DNA of 5,622 nucleotides from Actinomycetes bacterium (GTDB lineage Bacteria; Actinomycetota; Actinomycetes; Actinomycetales; Cellulomonadaceae): positions 1-5,622 of the forward strand of contig JAEZZV010000006.1 of NCBI GenBank assembly GCA_023418375.1, given 5' to 3'. This document shows, piece after piece, positions 5,359-5,622 of this stretch (within the stretch, counting starts at the first letter, position 1; each line of letters starts with the position of its first letter). A program made the position numbers and the translations under genes. The notes beneath the pieces are model-generated. The model was not told the DNA's origin. It made no database searches and saw only the letters and a program-made list of their open reading frames with translations.

Positions 5359-5454
5359 CACGCTTTCTTCCGGGTGCACAAGAGGTGTCGGCTGTGTTTC
5401 GCCCGTGGGGGGGTGAGGCGTTGATCACATCGGTTCGACCCGTGACCAACGGCC

Positions 5455-5460
5455 TAGGCT
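5455..5460 (+). promoter_or_regulatory. -10 element of the gene at the right edge, leaderless-type start
   Basis: TAGGCT (5455-5460) lies eight bases before the GTG at 5469. The eight-base word CCTAGGCT is the same as before pdtaS. The GTG has no ribosome site, so a leaderless transcript is likely. Confidence 0.5.
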
Positions 5461-5468
5461 CACGTCGC

Positions 5469-5622
5469 GTGAGCCCCGTATCCGGTCCCCCCGCCGCCCC
5501 CTCCGCCGACGACGCCGACGGGTCCGGCGACGCCGCGCGCGGCAGGGTGCCGCGCCCCCCGCGCAGCCTGGACGTCGTCCTCGTCGGCGCCGTGGTCGAG
5601 GCCGCCGCCCTCGGGGCGGGCG
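5469..5622 (+). CDS. N-terminus of a probable membrane protein, cut by the window edge
   Basis: From the GTG at 5469 the frame stays open to the edge (51 codons). Residues 1-33 are Pro/Ala/Asp/Gly-rich and look disordered, ending in the basic stretch RVPRPPRS. Residues 34-51 (LDVVLVGAVVEAAALGAG) are hydrophobic and look like the start of a first transmembrane segment, with the basic stretch on the cytoplasmic side. I do not recognise the family. M. tuberculosis has an integral membrane gene (Rv3217c) close to whiB1, and this could be its counterpart, which is inference from position only. The start is chosen because a TAGGCT -10 element lies eight bases upstream. A GTG at codon 27 is an alternative start. 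Confidence 0.6.
   Translation, partial: MSPVSGPPAAPSADDADGSGDAARGRVPRPPRSLDVVLVGAVVEAAALGAG

Noticed and set aside
5413..5428. CRP-like site GTGA-N8-TCAC between whiB1 and the divergent gene
   Set aside because: CRP/GlxR sites have six bases between the half-sites, not eight, so this does not fit, although CRP control of whiB1 is known in mycobacteria.
5264..5449. Upstream extension of whiB1 by 62 codons
   Set aside because: The extension has no WhiB similarity, covers the probable promoter, and the ATG at 5263 has a strong ribosome site and the standard family N-terminus.
1..5622. CRISPR array, tRNA/rRNA genes, insertion sequence or phage/defence island
   Set aside because: The only repeats are the short ones listed. 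No spacer pattern, transposase, tRNA-like fold or defence-type gene is visible, and all genes look like ordinary chromosomal actinobacterial genes.

Overview
The window is very GC-rich DNA, with genes packed on both strands and frequent GTG starts. It carries a WhiB-family protein, so it comes from an actinobacterium. The gene content (GH1 beta-glucosidase with a CebR/CelR-like LacI regulator, DUF2505, PdtaS, WhiB1) suggests a Cellulomonas-like member of the Micrococcales. That placement is inferred from recognised protein families, not from a search.

Left half, minus strand, reading right to left. A promoter-like element (about 2792-2821) and a structured leader (2688-2785) precede a GH1 beta-glucosidase gene (1257-2687). 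Its stop codon overlaps the start of a LacI-family regulator (199-1260) as ATGA. A further 22 bases on begins an APC-family amino-acid permease that runs off the left edge. The permease frame is broken at a run of seven C (57-63). The glucosidase and regulator look like a self-controlled unit for cleaving imported beta-glucosides or cellobiose. The permease may simply be read through from them.

Middle. A DUF2505 (SRPBCC-fold) gene of unknown function (2836-3339, minus) is divergent from pdtaS (3408-4883, plus), the cytosolic GAF-PAS-HisKA_2 histidine kinase of the PdtaS/PdtaR system. The 68 bases between them hold -10-like hexamers on both strands. The pdtaS hexamer lies so close to its GTG that the transcript is probably leaderless.

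Right side. pdtaS converges on whiB1 (5015-5263, minus), which encodes an Fe-S cluster protein. Between them are a 20-bp tandem repeat that starts at the pdtaS stop codon and a perfect 16-bp inverted repeat that should terminate both genes. The pdtaS/whiB1 convergent pair also exists in Mycobacterium tuberculosis (Rv3220c/Rv3219), so this is an old actinobacterial neighbourhood. A 205-bp region with several short repeats separates whiB1 from a divergent gene that begins at 5469 and runs off the right edge. That gene also has a leaderless-type start and seems to encode a membrane protein.

I found no tRNA, rRNA, CRISPR array, insertion sequence, phage or defence genes. Nothing here amounts to a clearly new system. 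The points most worth a second look are regulatory and repeat structures, the permease frameshift, and one altered active-site-motif residue in the glucosidase.
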